A stretch of DNA of 64,000 nt from Streptomyces qaidamensis (GTDB taxonomy: Bacteria; Actinomycetota; Actinomycetes; Streptomycetales; Streptomycetaceae): positions 5,890,001 through 5,954,000 of the forward strand of contig NZ_CP015098.1 in NCBI RefSeq assembly GCF_001611795.1, written 5' to 3'. Shown in pieces: positions 23,741 to 32,158 of the stretch (position 1 is the stretch's first letter; each line of letters begins with the position of its first letter). The notes under the pieces are model-generated. The model was not told the DNA's origin and ran no database searches. It was given only the letters and a program-made list of their open reading frames with translations. A program made the translations under genes and the position numbers.

Positions 23741-24075
23741 GGGTCTGCAGGACAGCATGACGGAGATCGCGGACGCGGAACCGGACCGGACGTGTGACCT
23801 GCGTCAAAGAATTCTCGTCCGGATCGGTTCGGTGGATGTGTGCGCGGCGGCGGAGTATCGCAGTTTCATCGCCGAATTGAGTGGTTTTGCTCGCGTGCGT
23901 TGCCCAAGCGATGCCTACTGATGTTGGTCATCGGGTCCTGAGATGCGGGATAATGGCTTGGAAGCAATGTGTTCGATGCCGGTGTCGCGTGTCCTGCCAC
24001 AAGGAACCACACGTGTGCCCTTCTCAGGGGCCGTCGGCTTTGACGATGAGCTGGGTTTCAGGAAGGGGAACGAGC
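23741..24075. other. Intergenic region before the DUF3117 gene
   Basis: About 335 bases with no credible gene. It is less G/C-rich than its surroundings. A possible vegetative promoter is TTGGTC (23924-23929), 19 bases, GATAAT (23949-23954), on the plus strand, leaving an untranslated leader of roughly 110 bases before the DUF3117 start. No known riboswitch recognised. Confidence 0.4.
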
Positions 24076-24243
24076 ATGGCGGCCATGAAGCCGCGAACGG
24101 GTGATGGCCCGCTCGAGGTGACCAAGGAGGGGCGGGGCATCGTCATGCGCGTTCCGCTCGAAGGCGGCGGTCGGCTCGTCGTCGAGCTGACCCCGGACGA
24201 GGCCGACGCGCTGGGCGACGCCCTCAAGAAGGTCGTCGGCTGA
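24076..24243 (+). CDS. DUF3117 small protein
   Basis: A 55-residue protein, MAAMKPRTGDGPLEVTKEGR onward, ending DALGDALKKVVG. DUF3117 is a strictly actinobacterial family of this size, predicted as a small beta-strand plus helix fold (MRVPLEGGGRLVVELTPDEA). GGAAGGGG ribosome site 7 bases before the ATG. In mycobacteria the orthologue (Rv1211, from memory) also follows tag. Its function is not known to me. It has a perfect terminator after it, so it is monocistronic. Confidence 0.92.
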   Translation: MAAMKPRTGDGPLEVTKEGRGIVMRVPLEGGGRLVVELTPDEADALGDALKKVVG

Positions 24244-24270
24244 GGCGCAAGCGACCATACCCTTTCAGTT

Positions 24271-24298
24271 GCCCCGGCATCATCCGTGATGCCGGGGC
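24271..24298 (+). terminator. Terminator of the DUF3117 gene
   Basis: GCCCCGGCATCA-TCCG-TGATGCCGGGGC, 12-bp perfect stem followed by GGCTGTTTTC, with a T run that is rare in this genome. Confidence 0.9.
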
Positions 24299-24361
24299 GG
24301 CTGTTTTCTCACCGATGACACTCGCCTGCCCCGGCTCCGGCTCGGCTAACGTGCCGTCCGG

Positions 24362-24994
24362 TCAGCGTTTCACCGCGCACAGCAGCCCGTCGCCCACCGG
24401 CAGCAGTGACGGCACCAGCTCCTGGCTCTCGCGCACCGCACGCAGCAGCTCGCGCAGCCGCAGCACCTCCGTGGGCTGCGGACCGGAGTCCACCGTCCGG
24501 CCGTTCGCGAAGGCGCCCTCGAAAACGACCAGCCCACCGGTGCGCAGCAGACGCAACGATTCAGCGAGGTAGTCCATGACCTCCAGGCGATCACCGTCGC
24601 AGAAGACCAGGTCGTAACCGGCGTCCGCGAGGCGGGGCAGCACGTCCAGGGCGCGGCCCGGGATGAAGCGGGCCCGGTTGCTGGCGAAGCCGCAGGCACG
24701 GAAGGCCTGGCGGGCGAACTGCTGGTGCTCCGGCTCGGGGTCCACGGTCGTCAGAACACCGTCGGGCCGCATACCGTGCAGGAGGTGGATCCCGGAGACA
24801 CCGCAGCCGGTCCCGATCTCCGCGACGGCCTTCGCGTCGACGGACGCGGCCAGCAACCGCAGCGCGGCGCCCGTGCCGGGCGTCACCGAGCGCAGCCCTG
24901 CCTCACGGGCCCGGTCCCGGGCCCAGTGCAGCGCTTCGTCCTCGGCGACATAGGCGTCGGCGAACGCCCAGCTCGTCTGCCGGTTGCCGGTAAT
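24362..24994 (-). CDS. O-methyltransferase (SAM-dependent), ATT start proposed
   Basis: A 210-residue class I methyltransferase: SAM site VAEIGTGCGVSG, LTTVDPEPEHQQFARQAFR, YDLVFCDGDR and LLRTGGLVVFEGAF. It corresponds to Rv1220c by position (before the SigE-like gene). Coding homology runs upstream of the first available GTG (24886): SWAFADAYVAEDEALHWARD aligns with the N-terminus of the mycobacterial protein, and no ATG, GTG or TTG exists in that stretch. An ATT at 24994 begins ITGNRQTSWAF and has AGGAG six bases upstream. The GTG start at 24886 would remove about 36 conserved residues. Substrate unknown. Confidence 0.85.
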   Translation of the reverse strand: MTGNRQTSWAFADAYVAEDEALHWARDRAREAGLRSVTPGTGAALRLLAASVDAKAVAEIGTGCGVSGIHLLHGMRPDGVLTTVDPEPEHQQFARQAFRACGFASNRARFIPGRALDVLPRLADAGYDLVFCDGDRLEVMDYLAESLRLLRTGGLVVFEGAFANGRTVDSGPQPTEVLRLRELLRAVRESQELVPSLLPVGDGLLCAVKR

Positions 24995-25222
24995 GACCCT
25001 CTCCTGTCCCCGTGAATGCCTGGGCGTGACTGTATCCGTTGGGCACGGGAACCCGCAGATGGGACCGGTCGTTTAAAGGGATGAGCAAGTGGCGCGGGTC
25101 GGGACGGGGGGCGGGCGGTGGGTCGGGTCGGCGAGCAAGTGCCAACGCAGCAGTACGAGGGGTATCCACCCACATCAAATTCTCGTAAAACCGCTTATCC
25201 GGTCCTAACGGGCGAGGTGGCT

Positions 25223-25996
25223 ATGGTAGGGGCTCCACTGGACACCACCAGAGCTGACAGGGGAGGTGCGGCTGCGCCTGTGGATCGCGCAGGAGTGCTC
25301 CGGCGCTTCCTCGGATCGGCGGGCAGGCCGACATCTGTGAACGACACCGCTGCTGACCACAGTCACGCCGCTGACTTCGCCCAGACCGCGACCTTCACCA
25401 CCGACGCGGACGGGCAGGCGTGGACTCCGCCCACGTGGGAGGAGATCGTCAGCACGCACAGCGGCCGGGTCTACCGGCTCGCCTACCGTCTGACCGGCAA
25501 CCAGCACGACGCGGAGGACCTCACGCAGGAGGTCTTCGTCCGCGTCTTCCGCTCCCTGTCGACGTACACGCCGGGCACCTTCGAGGGCTGGCTGCACCGC
25601 ATCACCACGAACCTCTTCCTGGACATGGTCCGCCGCAAGCAGCGCATCCGCTTCGACTCGCTCGGCGAGGACGCGGCCGAGCGGCTGCCCAGCAAGGAGC
25701 CCACGCCGCAGCAGGTCTTCAACGACGCGCACTTCGACGCGGACGTCCAGCAGGCTCTCGACACCCTCGCCCCGGAGTTCCGTGCCGCGGTCGTCCTGTG
25801 CGACATCGAAGGTCTGTCGTACGAGGAGATCGCAGCGACCCTCGGCGTCAAGCTCGGCACGGTCCGCTCGCGGATCCACCGTGGCCGCTCCCAGCTGCGC
25901 AAGGCCCTTGCGCACCGCTCGCCGGAGGCGCGTGCCGAGCGCCGCTCCTTCGTGCCCCGTGTACCCGCCCTGGGAGGAGGGGGCGCGAGCGCGTGA
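25223..25996 (+). CDS. ECF RNA polymerase sigma factor (SigE-like of mycobacteria)
   Basis: A 257-residue ECF sigma factor. Region 2: VYRLAYRLTGNQHDAEDLTQEVFVRV; region 4: LSYEEIAATLGVKLGTVRSR. It has a 70-residue N-terminal extension before region 2, as does M. tuberculosis SigE; start choice is therefore uncertain (ATG 25223 after GAGGTGG; GTG 25337 is possible). The next gene, overlapping by 4 bases, codes a zinc anti-sigma factor; HtrA and TatB follow. This order (sigE-rseA-htrA-tatB) points to an envelope-stress regulon. It is not the Streptomyces gene called sigE, which lies elsewhere. Confidence 0.93.
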   Translation: MVGAPLDTTRADRGGAAAPVDRAGVLRRFLGSAGRPTSVNDTAADHSHAADFAQTATFTTDADGQAWTPPTWEEIVSTHSGRVYRLAYRLTGNQHDAEDLTQEVFVRVFRSLSTYTPGTFEGWLHRITTNLFLDMVRRKQRIRFDSLGEDAAERLPSKEPTPQQVFNDAHFDADVQQALDTLAPEFRAAVVLCDIEGLSYEEIAATLGVKLGTVRSRIHRGRSQLRKALAHRSPEARAERRSFVPRVPALGGGGASA

Positions 25997-27054
25997 GCGG
26001 ATCTCGGCCGAAAGCCTCCGAGGGTCACCTCGCAGAGCAGCATCTGGGGGACCGACTCTCCGCCCTGGTGGACGGAGAGCTCGGTCATGACGCGCGCGAG
26101 CGCGTACTGGCGCACGTGGCCACCTGCCCGAAGTGCAAGGCGGAGGTGGACGCCCAGCGCCGGCTGAAGAACGTCTTCGCGGAGGCGGCCCCGCCGCCCC
26201 CCTCCGAGAGCTTCCTGGCCCGCCTGCAGGGACTACCCGCGGGCGGCGGCCCGGACGGTGATCTCACACCGCCGGGCGGGGGAGGGCTGCCCGGAGGACT
26301 GTCCGGACGGTTCGGATCGTCCGGGGCGTTCGGAGTGAAGCGCGGCGAGCGGTTCGAGTTCGGCTATGCCCCGGCCCGGCCGCACCTTCCCGGGCTGCCC
26401 GCCTCACCGGGAAGCCCGAGCCTGCCCCCCGGCACTGGCGCTCTGCCCTCCGGCACCGGCGCTCTGCCCTCGGGCCACCGGGGTCTGCCCTCGGGGAGGG
26501 GCTTCCGCATCCACGAGGTCGGCCGGCACGACGCCGACCGGTCCTCGTCGCGGCTGCGGTTCGCGTTCGTCGCCGCCGGTGCCGTCTCCCTGGCCGCGAT
26601 CGCGCTGGGCGGCGTCACCACCGTCACCCCGGCCGACACGGAGGCCCGCGGCGGCCAGGGCTCGGGGAGCAATGTGACCCCGGCGCGCACCCAGGGCACC
26701 GGCCCCGCGGCCCCGCCGGAGTCCCAGCGGCGCCGTACGGCGCCGCTGCTCGGGCAGGTGCACGGCCAGAACATGCTCGGTCACGGCCCCGTCGCCCCGA
26801 CCGAGGTGTCCGCGCCGCTGCTGCCCGGGGTTCCGCCCGCCGCCCGGCACCACGCGCTGCACGCGCTGACCGCCCCGGTGGTGGCCGGTGCGGCCGTCAT
26901 GTCCCCGCTGATACGTCCGCTCGAAGCGGCCACTCCGGCCGCCCTGACCTCGTGGTCCGCGGTCCCCGAGATCACGGCCCCCCTGTTCGCCGGGCCCGTT
27001 GCGGACCCGGCCCCGTCCCCCTCTTCCTCCGCCTCCTCACGTACGGCTCGCTGA
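25993..27054 (+). CDS. Membrane-bound zinc anti-sigma factor
   Basis: A 353-residue protein coupled to the sigma gene (GTGA overlap). N-terminal ZAS domain: LSALVDGELGHDARERVLAH then the HxxxCxxC zinc motif HVATCPKC (His41, Cys45, Cys48). A Pro/Gly linker with the repeats LPPGTGA, LPSGTGA, LPSGHRG, LPSGRG precedes one membrane helix (about 189-209, RFAFVAAGAVSLAAIALGGV), and an extracellular Ala/Pro-rich tail of about 140 residues. Inferred: holds the sigma factor at the membrane and releases it on envelope stress, perhaps by proteolysis. The mycobacterial RseA lacks such a long outer region. Confidence 0.9.
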   Translation: MSGSRPKASEGHLAEQHLGDRLSALVDGELGHDARERVLAHVATCPKCKAEVDAQRRLKNVFAEAAPPPPSESFLARLQGLPAGGGPDGDLTPPGGGGLPGGLSGRFGSSGAFGVKRGERFEFGYAPARPHLPGLPASPGSPSLPPGTGALPSGTGALPSGHRGLPSGRGFRIHEVGRHDADRSSSRLRFAFVAAGAVSLAAIALGGVTTVTPADTEARGGQGSGSNVTPARTQGTGPAAPPESQRRRTAPLLGQVHGQNMLGHGPVAPTEVSAPLLPGVPPAARHHALHALTAPVVAGAAVMSPLIRPLEAATPAALTSWSAVPEITAPLFAGPVADPAPSPSSSASSRTAR

Positions 27055-27185
27055 CCGGGCTCTGCGCACCGGCCCGCGAACCTGATTGAATCCGGGGGTT
27101 GTCGCCCGCGGCCGAGGTGTGGCCGGGCGCCGATTCGACGAACCGCGGCCACGGCGACGAGCCGTGCCGCGGCTGTGGGGAGAGC

Positions 27186-29300
27186 ATGAACGAGGGGAAG
27201 CCCACGAAAGCGAAGTGGTGGAGCCGTCCACGGCCGCAGGACCTTGCGGAAGAGCCGGAGGGTACGGCCGGGTCCGTCGAGGCGGACCCGGGCGCGCACG
27301 GGCCGGTGACGGCCGCGGCGGAGCCGACCGGCACCGACGGGGACTTCGAGCGGGCGCGGCCGGCGGCTCGGCCCGCCGAGGACGGTGACTACGAGTTGAG
27401 GCGCCCCGAGGCCGTTCCGGCCGGGGAGCCGGCCGGGGGCCTGGAGAAGCCTGTCGCATCGGCACCCGGGGCGGGGGAGACCGCTCCCGGCCGGGCCGCC
27501 GCCGGAGCCGCTGCCGCGGTCCCCGCCGCCCGGGAGCCGGGCGCCGGGGACGCCTCCGTCTCCTCCGTCCCGTCCGCCGGGCCGGCCGAGGGCGCTCCCA
27601 GGCCGCTGCACGACCCCGACCCCTACAGCACCCCGCCCTACGGCGAACCCGGCCCCTGGGCGCCCGCGCCGCCCGTGCAGCACCCGGCGACGACACCCGC
27701 GCGGGGCGTCGCGCCACCGGGGCAGCAGCCCACCGTGCCGGGCACCTCCGCCATGCCGTCGGGGCACGGCACCACCCCGCCTGCCCCGCCCTCCGGCGTT
27801 CCCGCGTCGGCCGAGATGCCGACGCCCTCCGGCGTTCCCGCGCCCGCGTCGGCCGAGATGCCGACGCCCTCCGGTGTTCCCGCGCCCGCGTCGGCCGAGA
27901 TGCCGACGCCCTCCGGCGATCACCGGTCTGCGTCTCACGGGCCGACCGAGACGCAGACGGCCTCCGGCGTTCCCGCGCCCGCCGCGCACATGCCCGCCCC
28001 TCCGGCCTCGGCCGGGATGCCGGCCCCCGGCGCCCCGGTGCCCCCACCGGCCGTGCCGGTGCACGCCGATGCGCCGGCTCCCGCCCCCGGCCCCTGGCAG
28101 CGCTACGACCCCTGGGCCGCTCCCGCGGGCGCCGGGGGTCACGGCCCTCTCCAGCAGAACGGCGCCGCCGTGCTGAGCACGGAGCAGCGGCGCAAGCGGG
28201 GCAAGAAGTCCCTGGTGCTCGGTGCCGTTCTGCTCGCGCTGGTGTCCGGGGGCATCGGCGGCGTCGTAGGGACGTATCTGGAGCGGAACGGGGGCGTCGG
28301 GACCGTCGAGCTGCCACAGGCCGGGAAGGAGGCCGCCGCGCGGGACGCGGACAGTGTGGCCGGGATCGCCGGGCGGGCCCTGCCCAGTGTGGTCACGCTG
28401 CATGTCAGCGGCGCGGGCGAGCAGGGTACGGGCACCGGCTTCGTGCTCGACACCCGTGGGCACATCCTCACCAACAACCACGTCGTGCAGCCCGCCGGAT
28501 CGGGCGGCGAGATCACCGTGACCTTCAACGGCGGCCAGACGGCCCAGGCCGAGGTCGTCGGCCGGGACAGCGGCTACGACCTCGCCGTCGTCAAGGTGAA
28601 GGGCGTCAGCGGACTCACCCCGCTGCCCCTCGGCAACTCGGACAACGTGCAGGTCGGCGACCCGGTCGTGGCCATCGGTGCCCCCTTCGACCTGGCCGGC
28701 ACGGTCACCTCCGGCATCATCAGCGCCAAGCAGCGGCCCATCACGGCAGGCGGCGAGAAGGGTGACGGCAGCGACGTGTCGTACGTCGACGCGCTGCAGA
28801 CCGACGCGCCCATCAACCCCGGCAACTCCGGCGGCCCCCTGCTCGACGCCCGGGCCCGGGTCATCGGCATCAACTCGGCCATCCGCTCGGCGGACAGCGG
28901 CTCCGCACAGGACAACGGCCGTTCCGGTTCGATAGGCCTCGGCTTCGCCATACCGATCAACCAGGGCAAACGCGTCGCCGAAGAGCTGATCAACACCGGG
29001 AAGGCGACCCACCCGGTCATCGGCATCACCCTCGACATGGACTACACGGGCGACGGCGCCCGGGTCGCCACCGAGGGCAGCGAGGGCGGAGCACCGGTCA
29101 CCGCGGGCGGCCCGGGCGCCGAGGCCGGGATCAAGTCGGGTGACGTCATCACGGAGGTCGACGGCGGGCGGGTGCACTCCGGCGAGGAACTGATCGTCAA
29201 GACCCGGGCGCACCGCCCCGGCGACCGCCTGGAGCTGACCGTCGAACGTGGCGGCAAGGAGCGGAGGGTCTCGCTCGTCCTCGGATCGTCCGGTGACTGA
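27186..29300 (+). CDS. htrA: HtrA/DegP-like membrane serine protease with PDZ domain
   Basis: A 704-residue S1C protease. The first 340 residues are a cytoplasmic Pro/Ala-rich disordered region carrying a 14-residue tandem repeat; one membrane helix follows (about 341-364); then the trypsin-like domain with triad His432 (TNNHVV), Asp465 (YDLAVVK) and Ser548 (NPGNSGGPL), and a C-terminal PDZ domain (GAEAGIKSGDVITEVDGGRV). ATG 27186 has GGGGAGAG just upstream; a longer in-frame start at 27099 is less likely. Follows the anti-sigma gene by 131 bases; likely part of envelope quality control with the sigma/anti-sigma pair. Confidence 0.93.
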   Translation: MNEGKPTKAKWWSRPRPQDLAEEPEGTAGSVEADPGAHGPVTAAAEPTGTDGDFERARPAARPAEDGDYELRRPEAVPAGEPAGGLEKPVASAPGAGETAPGRAAAGAAAAVPAAREPGAGDASVSSVPSAGPAEGAPRPLHDPDPYSTPPYGEPGPWAPAPPVQHPATTPARGVAPPGQQPTVPGTSAMPSGHGTTPPAPPSGVPASAEMPTPSGVPAPASAEMPTPSGVPAPASAEMPTPSGDHRSASHGPTETQTASGVPAPAAHMPAPPASAGMPAPGAPVPPPAVPVHADAPAPAPGPWQRYDPWAAPAGAGGHGPLQQNGAAVLSTEQRRKRGKKSLVLGAVLLALVSGGIGGVVGTYLERNGGVGTVELPQAGKEAAARDADSVAGIAGRALPSVVTLHVSGAGEQGTGTGFVLDTRGHILTNNHVVQPAGSGGEITVTFNGGQTAQAEVVGRDSGYDLAVVKVKGVSGLTPLPLGNSDNVQVGDPVVAIGAPFDLAGTVTSGIISAKQRPITAGGEKGDGSDVSYVDALQTDAPINPGNSGGPLLDARARVIGINSAIRSADSGSAQDNGRSGSIGLGFAIPINQGKRVAEELINTGKATHPVIGITLDMDYTGDGARVATEGSEGGAPVTAGGPGAEAGIKSGDVITEVDGGRVHSGEELIVKTRAHRPGDRLELTVERGGKERRVSLVLGSSGD
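27807..27920 (+). repeat. 42-bp minisatellite in the HtrA gene
   Basis: Two full units (27807-27848, 27849-27890; one base different) and a partial third to 27920 code SAEMPTPSGVPAPA. The unit is 14 codons, so copy-number change keeps the frame. Confidence 0.9.
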
Positions 29301-29523
29301 GACATGAGATGCAGATCCGGGATCCGCAGAGGTGCCACAACAGGTCCCATCGGGGACGTACCGGGCAAACAATCGGGAAAGCGCTCCCACCTCCCGCACT
29401 CGGAGGTCCCGGGACAGTACCGGTCGGACAGGATCGCCGGGTACCGTGGAGCCGGCCCGGACCACGGCAAGACCCGCACCGACCCCGAGGGCCGAGGACC
29501 GAGGACATCGCAAGGAGCTTCAG

Positions 29524-29973
29524 GTGTTCAATGACATAGGACCACTCGAGCTGGTGGCGCTCATCGTCCTCGCCGTGCTCGTCTTCGGTCCGGACAAGCT
29601 CCCCAAGGTCATCCAGGACGTGACGCGCACGATCCGGAAGATCCGTGAGTTCTCGGAGAGCGCCAAGAGCGACATCCGGGAGGAACTCGGCCCGGAGTTC
29701 AAGGACTTCGAGTTCGAGGACCTCAACCCCAAGACGTTCATCCGCAAGCAGCTGGACAACGAGGACCTGGGGCTCAAGGAGATCCGCAACGGCTTCGACC
29801 TGAAGAAGGAGATGGCCGAGGTCACCGACGCCGTCCACAGCCGGGAATCCGACACCTCCTCCGCGTCGTCCGCCGGCGCCGCCGGTTCGTCCGGTGGCCG
29901 CATCGACATGACGAAGAAGCCGGAGACGCCCGACCCGGACGACCGGCCGCCCTTCGACGCGGACGCCACCTGA
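29524..29973 (+). CDS. tatB: Sec-independent (twin-arginine) translocase subunit TatB
   Basis: A 149-residue protein: FNDIGPLELVALIVLAVLVFGPDKLPKVI shows, split here, the N-terminal membrane helix, the hinge FGPDKLP and the start of the amphipathic helix (VTRTIRKIREFSESAKSDI), which define TatA/B proteins. The acidic E in GPLELV at the helix start and the long charged C-terminus (EFEDLNPKTFIRK, then MAEVTDAVHSRES) indicate TatB. GTG start with AAGGAGCTTCAG upstream. It lies 223 bases after the HtrA-like gene, an order shared with mycobacteria. TatA and TatC are elsewhere. Confidence 0.92.
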   Translation: MFNDIGPLELVALIVLAVLVFGPDKLPKVIQDVTRTIRKIREFSESAKSDIREELGPEFKDFEFEDLNPKTFIRKQLDNEDLGLKEIRNGFDLKKEMAEVTDAVHSRESDTSSASSAGAAGSSGGRIDMTKKPETPDPDDRPPFDADAT

Positions 29974-29985
29974 GCGACACACGCA

Positions 29986-29999
29986 GGGGCGTGCGCCCC
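29986..29999 (+). terminator. Short hairpin after tatB
   Basis: GGGGC-GTGC-GCCCC, 12 bases after the stop; weak candidate. Confidence 0.35.
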
Positions 30000-30200
30000 C
30001 GAGCGCGTGACGCGTTTCATACTCCGGTCGGGCTGTCTACGGCCTGAACCGGGCGCCCGTGCGGCCCACGCGCCGGGCGGTTTCCCTGCTGCTCGCAGCG
30101 GTGTGGCTATGCTGCCGAGTTGTTGTGCGGACCGTGACGAGTACGCCCGAAGGGGGGCGGGCCGTTCCGGTCCGACTAGAGCGAGGAGGCGTCCGGGCAC

Positions 30201-30872
30201 ATGGAGACGACGAGTCGGGCAGTCGCGCAGACGCCGGCCGCGGAGGGTGGGCAACCGGCCCCCTCCGCCCGGCGTACGGTCGACGGCTACCTGCGTGCGC
30301 CCTTCCCGTGGTACGGCCTCGACGAGGCCTTCACGGGACCGCGCTGGCTGATGCAGGTCGGTACGACGGCCGACGGGGCCGTGGAACACGGGTCGATCGG
30401 GCACGGAGACGAACCCACGGTGCGCAACGAGTACGCCGCCGGGGGCGATCAGGACGCCAAGGAGAAGTTCGCGGTCGTCGTGACCGTGGCGGCGAACCCC
30501 TCCCGGCGCACGGCGGACGGAACGGGGCTGCTGGAGGCCACGTCGGTCTCCTCCGCGGCGTGGCTCGCGGGGGTGGGGCTGCTGTCCTTCACCTGGCCCG
30601 GGCAGATGGACCACGCCCTGCGGGACGACTGGCTGGAACAGCAGACGGAAACGGCGTGGGTGCTGGCGGACGACCTGGAGGGGGACGACTGGTCGACGCT
30701 GTCGCTTCCCGTGGACGGGGTGCCGACGGCGTTCCACTACCGGGAGTCGGAGTTCGGCTGGGTGCTCGCCGGGTCCACCTCGGCCGGGGTGCATGTCGGG
30801 GCGTACGGCAGGGGCATGAGTGCGTATGGGCTCGGCTTCGCCGTGGTGAAGGACATCGCCGCGTACGCGTGA
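30201..30872 (+). CDS. Conserved actinobacterial protein of unknown function
   Basis: A 223-residue soluble protein with GAGGAGG about 13 bases before the ATG. No motif that I recognise as catalytic. Features: VDGYLRAPFPWYGLDEAFTGPRWL near the N-terminus, a stretch ATSVSSAAWLAGVGLLSFTWPGQMD that could be a buried helix rather than membrane, and a repeated theme GSTSAGVHVGAYGRGMSAYGLGFAVV at the end. It stands alone between tatB and the convergent mrp gene, with a strong terminator after it. Its position next to mrp is conserved as far as I recall. Confidence 0.75.
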   Translation: METTSRAVAQTPAAEGGQPAPSARRTVDGYLRAPFPWYGLDEAFTGPRWLMQVGTTADGAVEHGSIGHGDEPTVRNEYAAGGDQDAKEKFAVVVTVAANPSRRTADGTGLLEATSVSSAAWLAGVGLLSFTWPGQMDHALRDDWLEQQTETAWVLADDLEGDDWSTLSLPVDGVPTAFHYRESEFGWVLAGSTSAGVHVGAYGRGMSAYGLGFAVVKDIAAYA

Positions 30873-30876
30873 CGTG

Positions 30877-30901
30877 AGGGGCGCCGGTTTTCGGCGCCCC
30901 T
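30877..30901 (+). terminator. Terminator after the unknown conserved gene
   Basis: AGGGGCGCCG-GTTTT-CGGCGCCCCT, 10-bp perfect stem beginning 5 bases after the stop. Confidence 0.85.
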
Positions 30902-30952
30902 TCGCCGTGGGCGGTCTCGGGTGCGGGCGGCCGCGGGTCGTCGATGGCCGGT

Positions 30953-30973
30953 CGCGCAGTTCCCCGCGCCCCT
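30953..30973. repeat. Dispersed Streptomyces intergenic repeat (copy 2)
   Basis: CGCGCAGTTCCCCGCGCCCC plus T, in inverted orientation relative to the copy at 13193-13212 and likewise between convergent genes. Confidence 0.55.
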
Positions 30974-30981
30974 GGGTCAGT

Positions 30982-32115
30982 TCAGAACTTGTTCCTCGGG
31001 GTGATCCCCAGGGACAGGCCCGACAGGCCGCGCTGCCGTCCTCCCAGTTTGCCCGCGATCGCCCGGAGGGCCGAGCCCGCCGGAGAGTCCGGGTCCGTCA
31101 GGACGACCGGCTTGCCGTCGTCGCCGCCCTCGCGGAGGCGGACGTCGATGGGGATGCTGCCGAGGACCGGGACGTTCGTGCCGGTCGTGCGGGTCAGGCC
31201 GTCGGCGACCGCCTGGCCGCCGCCCGTGCCGAAGACGTCGACCATCTCGTCGCAGTGCGGGCAGGGCAGGCCGGACATGTTCTCGACCACGCCGACGATC
31301 TTCTGGTGGGTCTGCACGGCGATGGAGCCCGCGCGCTCGGCGACCTCGGCCGCCGCCTGCTGCGGGGTCGTCACGACCAGGATCTCCGCGTTCGGGACCA
31401 GCTGCGCCACGGAGATCGCGATGTCACCGGTGCCGGGCGGCAGGTCCAGGAGCAGGACGTCCAGGTCGCCCCAGTACACGTCCGCCAGGAACTGCTGGAG
31501 GGCGCGGTGGAGCATCGGGCCGCGCCAGACGACCGGGGCGTTGCCCGGGGTGAACATGCCGATCGAGATGACCTTCACGCCGTTCGCCGACGGCGGCATG
31601 ATCATGTTCTCGACCTGGGTGGGGCTGCCGTCGGCGCCCAGCATGCGCGGCACGGAGTGGCCGTAGATGTCGGCGTCGACGACACCGACCTTGAGGCCGT
31701 CGGCCGCCATCGCCACGGCCAGGTTGACCGTGACCGAGGACTTGCCGACGCCGCCCTTGCCGGAGGCGACCGCGTAGACGCGGGTCAGGCTGCCGGGCTT
31801 GGCGAAGGGGACCTCGCGCTCGGTCTGGCCGCCGCGCAGGGCGTTCGCCAGCTCCTTGCGCTGCTCGTCGCTCATCACGTCGAGCGTGACGTCGACGCGG
31901 GTGACGCCCTCGACCGCGGAGACCGCGTCGGTCACGCGCTGCGTGATCGTCTCCCGCATCGGGCAGCCCGAGACCGTGAGGTACACGGTGACCGCGACCG
32001 CCCCGTCCGCGCCGATCTCCACCGACTTGACCATCCCGAGTTCGGTGATGGGCTTGTGGATCTCGGGGTCGTTCACCGTCGCCAGTGCCTCGCGCACCGC
32101 GTCTTCCATAGCCAT
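30982..32115 (-). CDS. mrp: Mrp/ApbC family Fe-S cluster carrier ATPase
   Basis: A 377-residue P-loop protein. N-terminal DUF59/MIP18 domain (VREALATVNDPEIHKPITEL, LTVSGCPM), then the deviant Walker A ASGKGGVGKSSVTVNLA, switch I VGVVDADIYGHSVPRMLG, Walker B LDVLLLDLPPGTGDIAI, and the CPHC pair in SGLPCPHCDEM that binds the bridging Fe-S cluster. Acts as a scaffold or carrier for Fe-S clusters. The ATG at 32115 has no ribosome site and an AT-rich upstream, so the mRNA may be leaderless. DUF1003 and CBS genes lie upstream on the same strand, the order seen near Rv1229c. Confidence 0.93.
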   Translation of the reverse strand: MAMEDAVREALATVNDPEIHKPITELGMVKSVEIGADGAVAVTVYLTVSGCPMRETITQRVTDAVSAVEGVTRVDVTLDVMSDEQRKELANALRGGQTEREVPFAKPGSLTRVYAVASGKGGVGKSSVTVNLAVAMAADGLKVGVVDADIYGHSVPRMLGADGSPTQVENMIMPPSANGVKVISIGMFTPGNAPVVWRGPMLHRALQQFLADVYWGDLDVLLLDLPPGTGDIAISVAQLVPNAEILVVTTPQQAAAEVAERAGSIAVQTHQKIVGVVENMSGLPCPHCDEMVDVFGTGGGQAVADGLTRTTGTNVPVLGSIPIDVRLREGGDDGKPVVLTDPDSPAGSALRAIAGKLGGRQRGLSGLSLGITPRNKF

Positions 32116-32158
32116 AAGGACGATGGTACGGCGCTGTACCGGTGCGTAGGAAAGCGTC

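Noticed and set aside
24883..25178. Alternative minus-strand start for the methyltransferase upstream of 25000
   Set aside because: Open frames there are in other reading frames and show no family residues; the in-frame stretch has no standard start codon.
27807..27920. A CRISPR-like repeat
   Set aside because: The repeat is in frame, lacks unique spacers and codes a 14-residue protein repeat.
26781..29513. A 910-codon minus-strand open frame
   Set aside because: Antisense to the HtrA gene; no ribosome site or motif.
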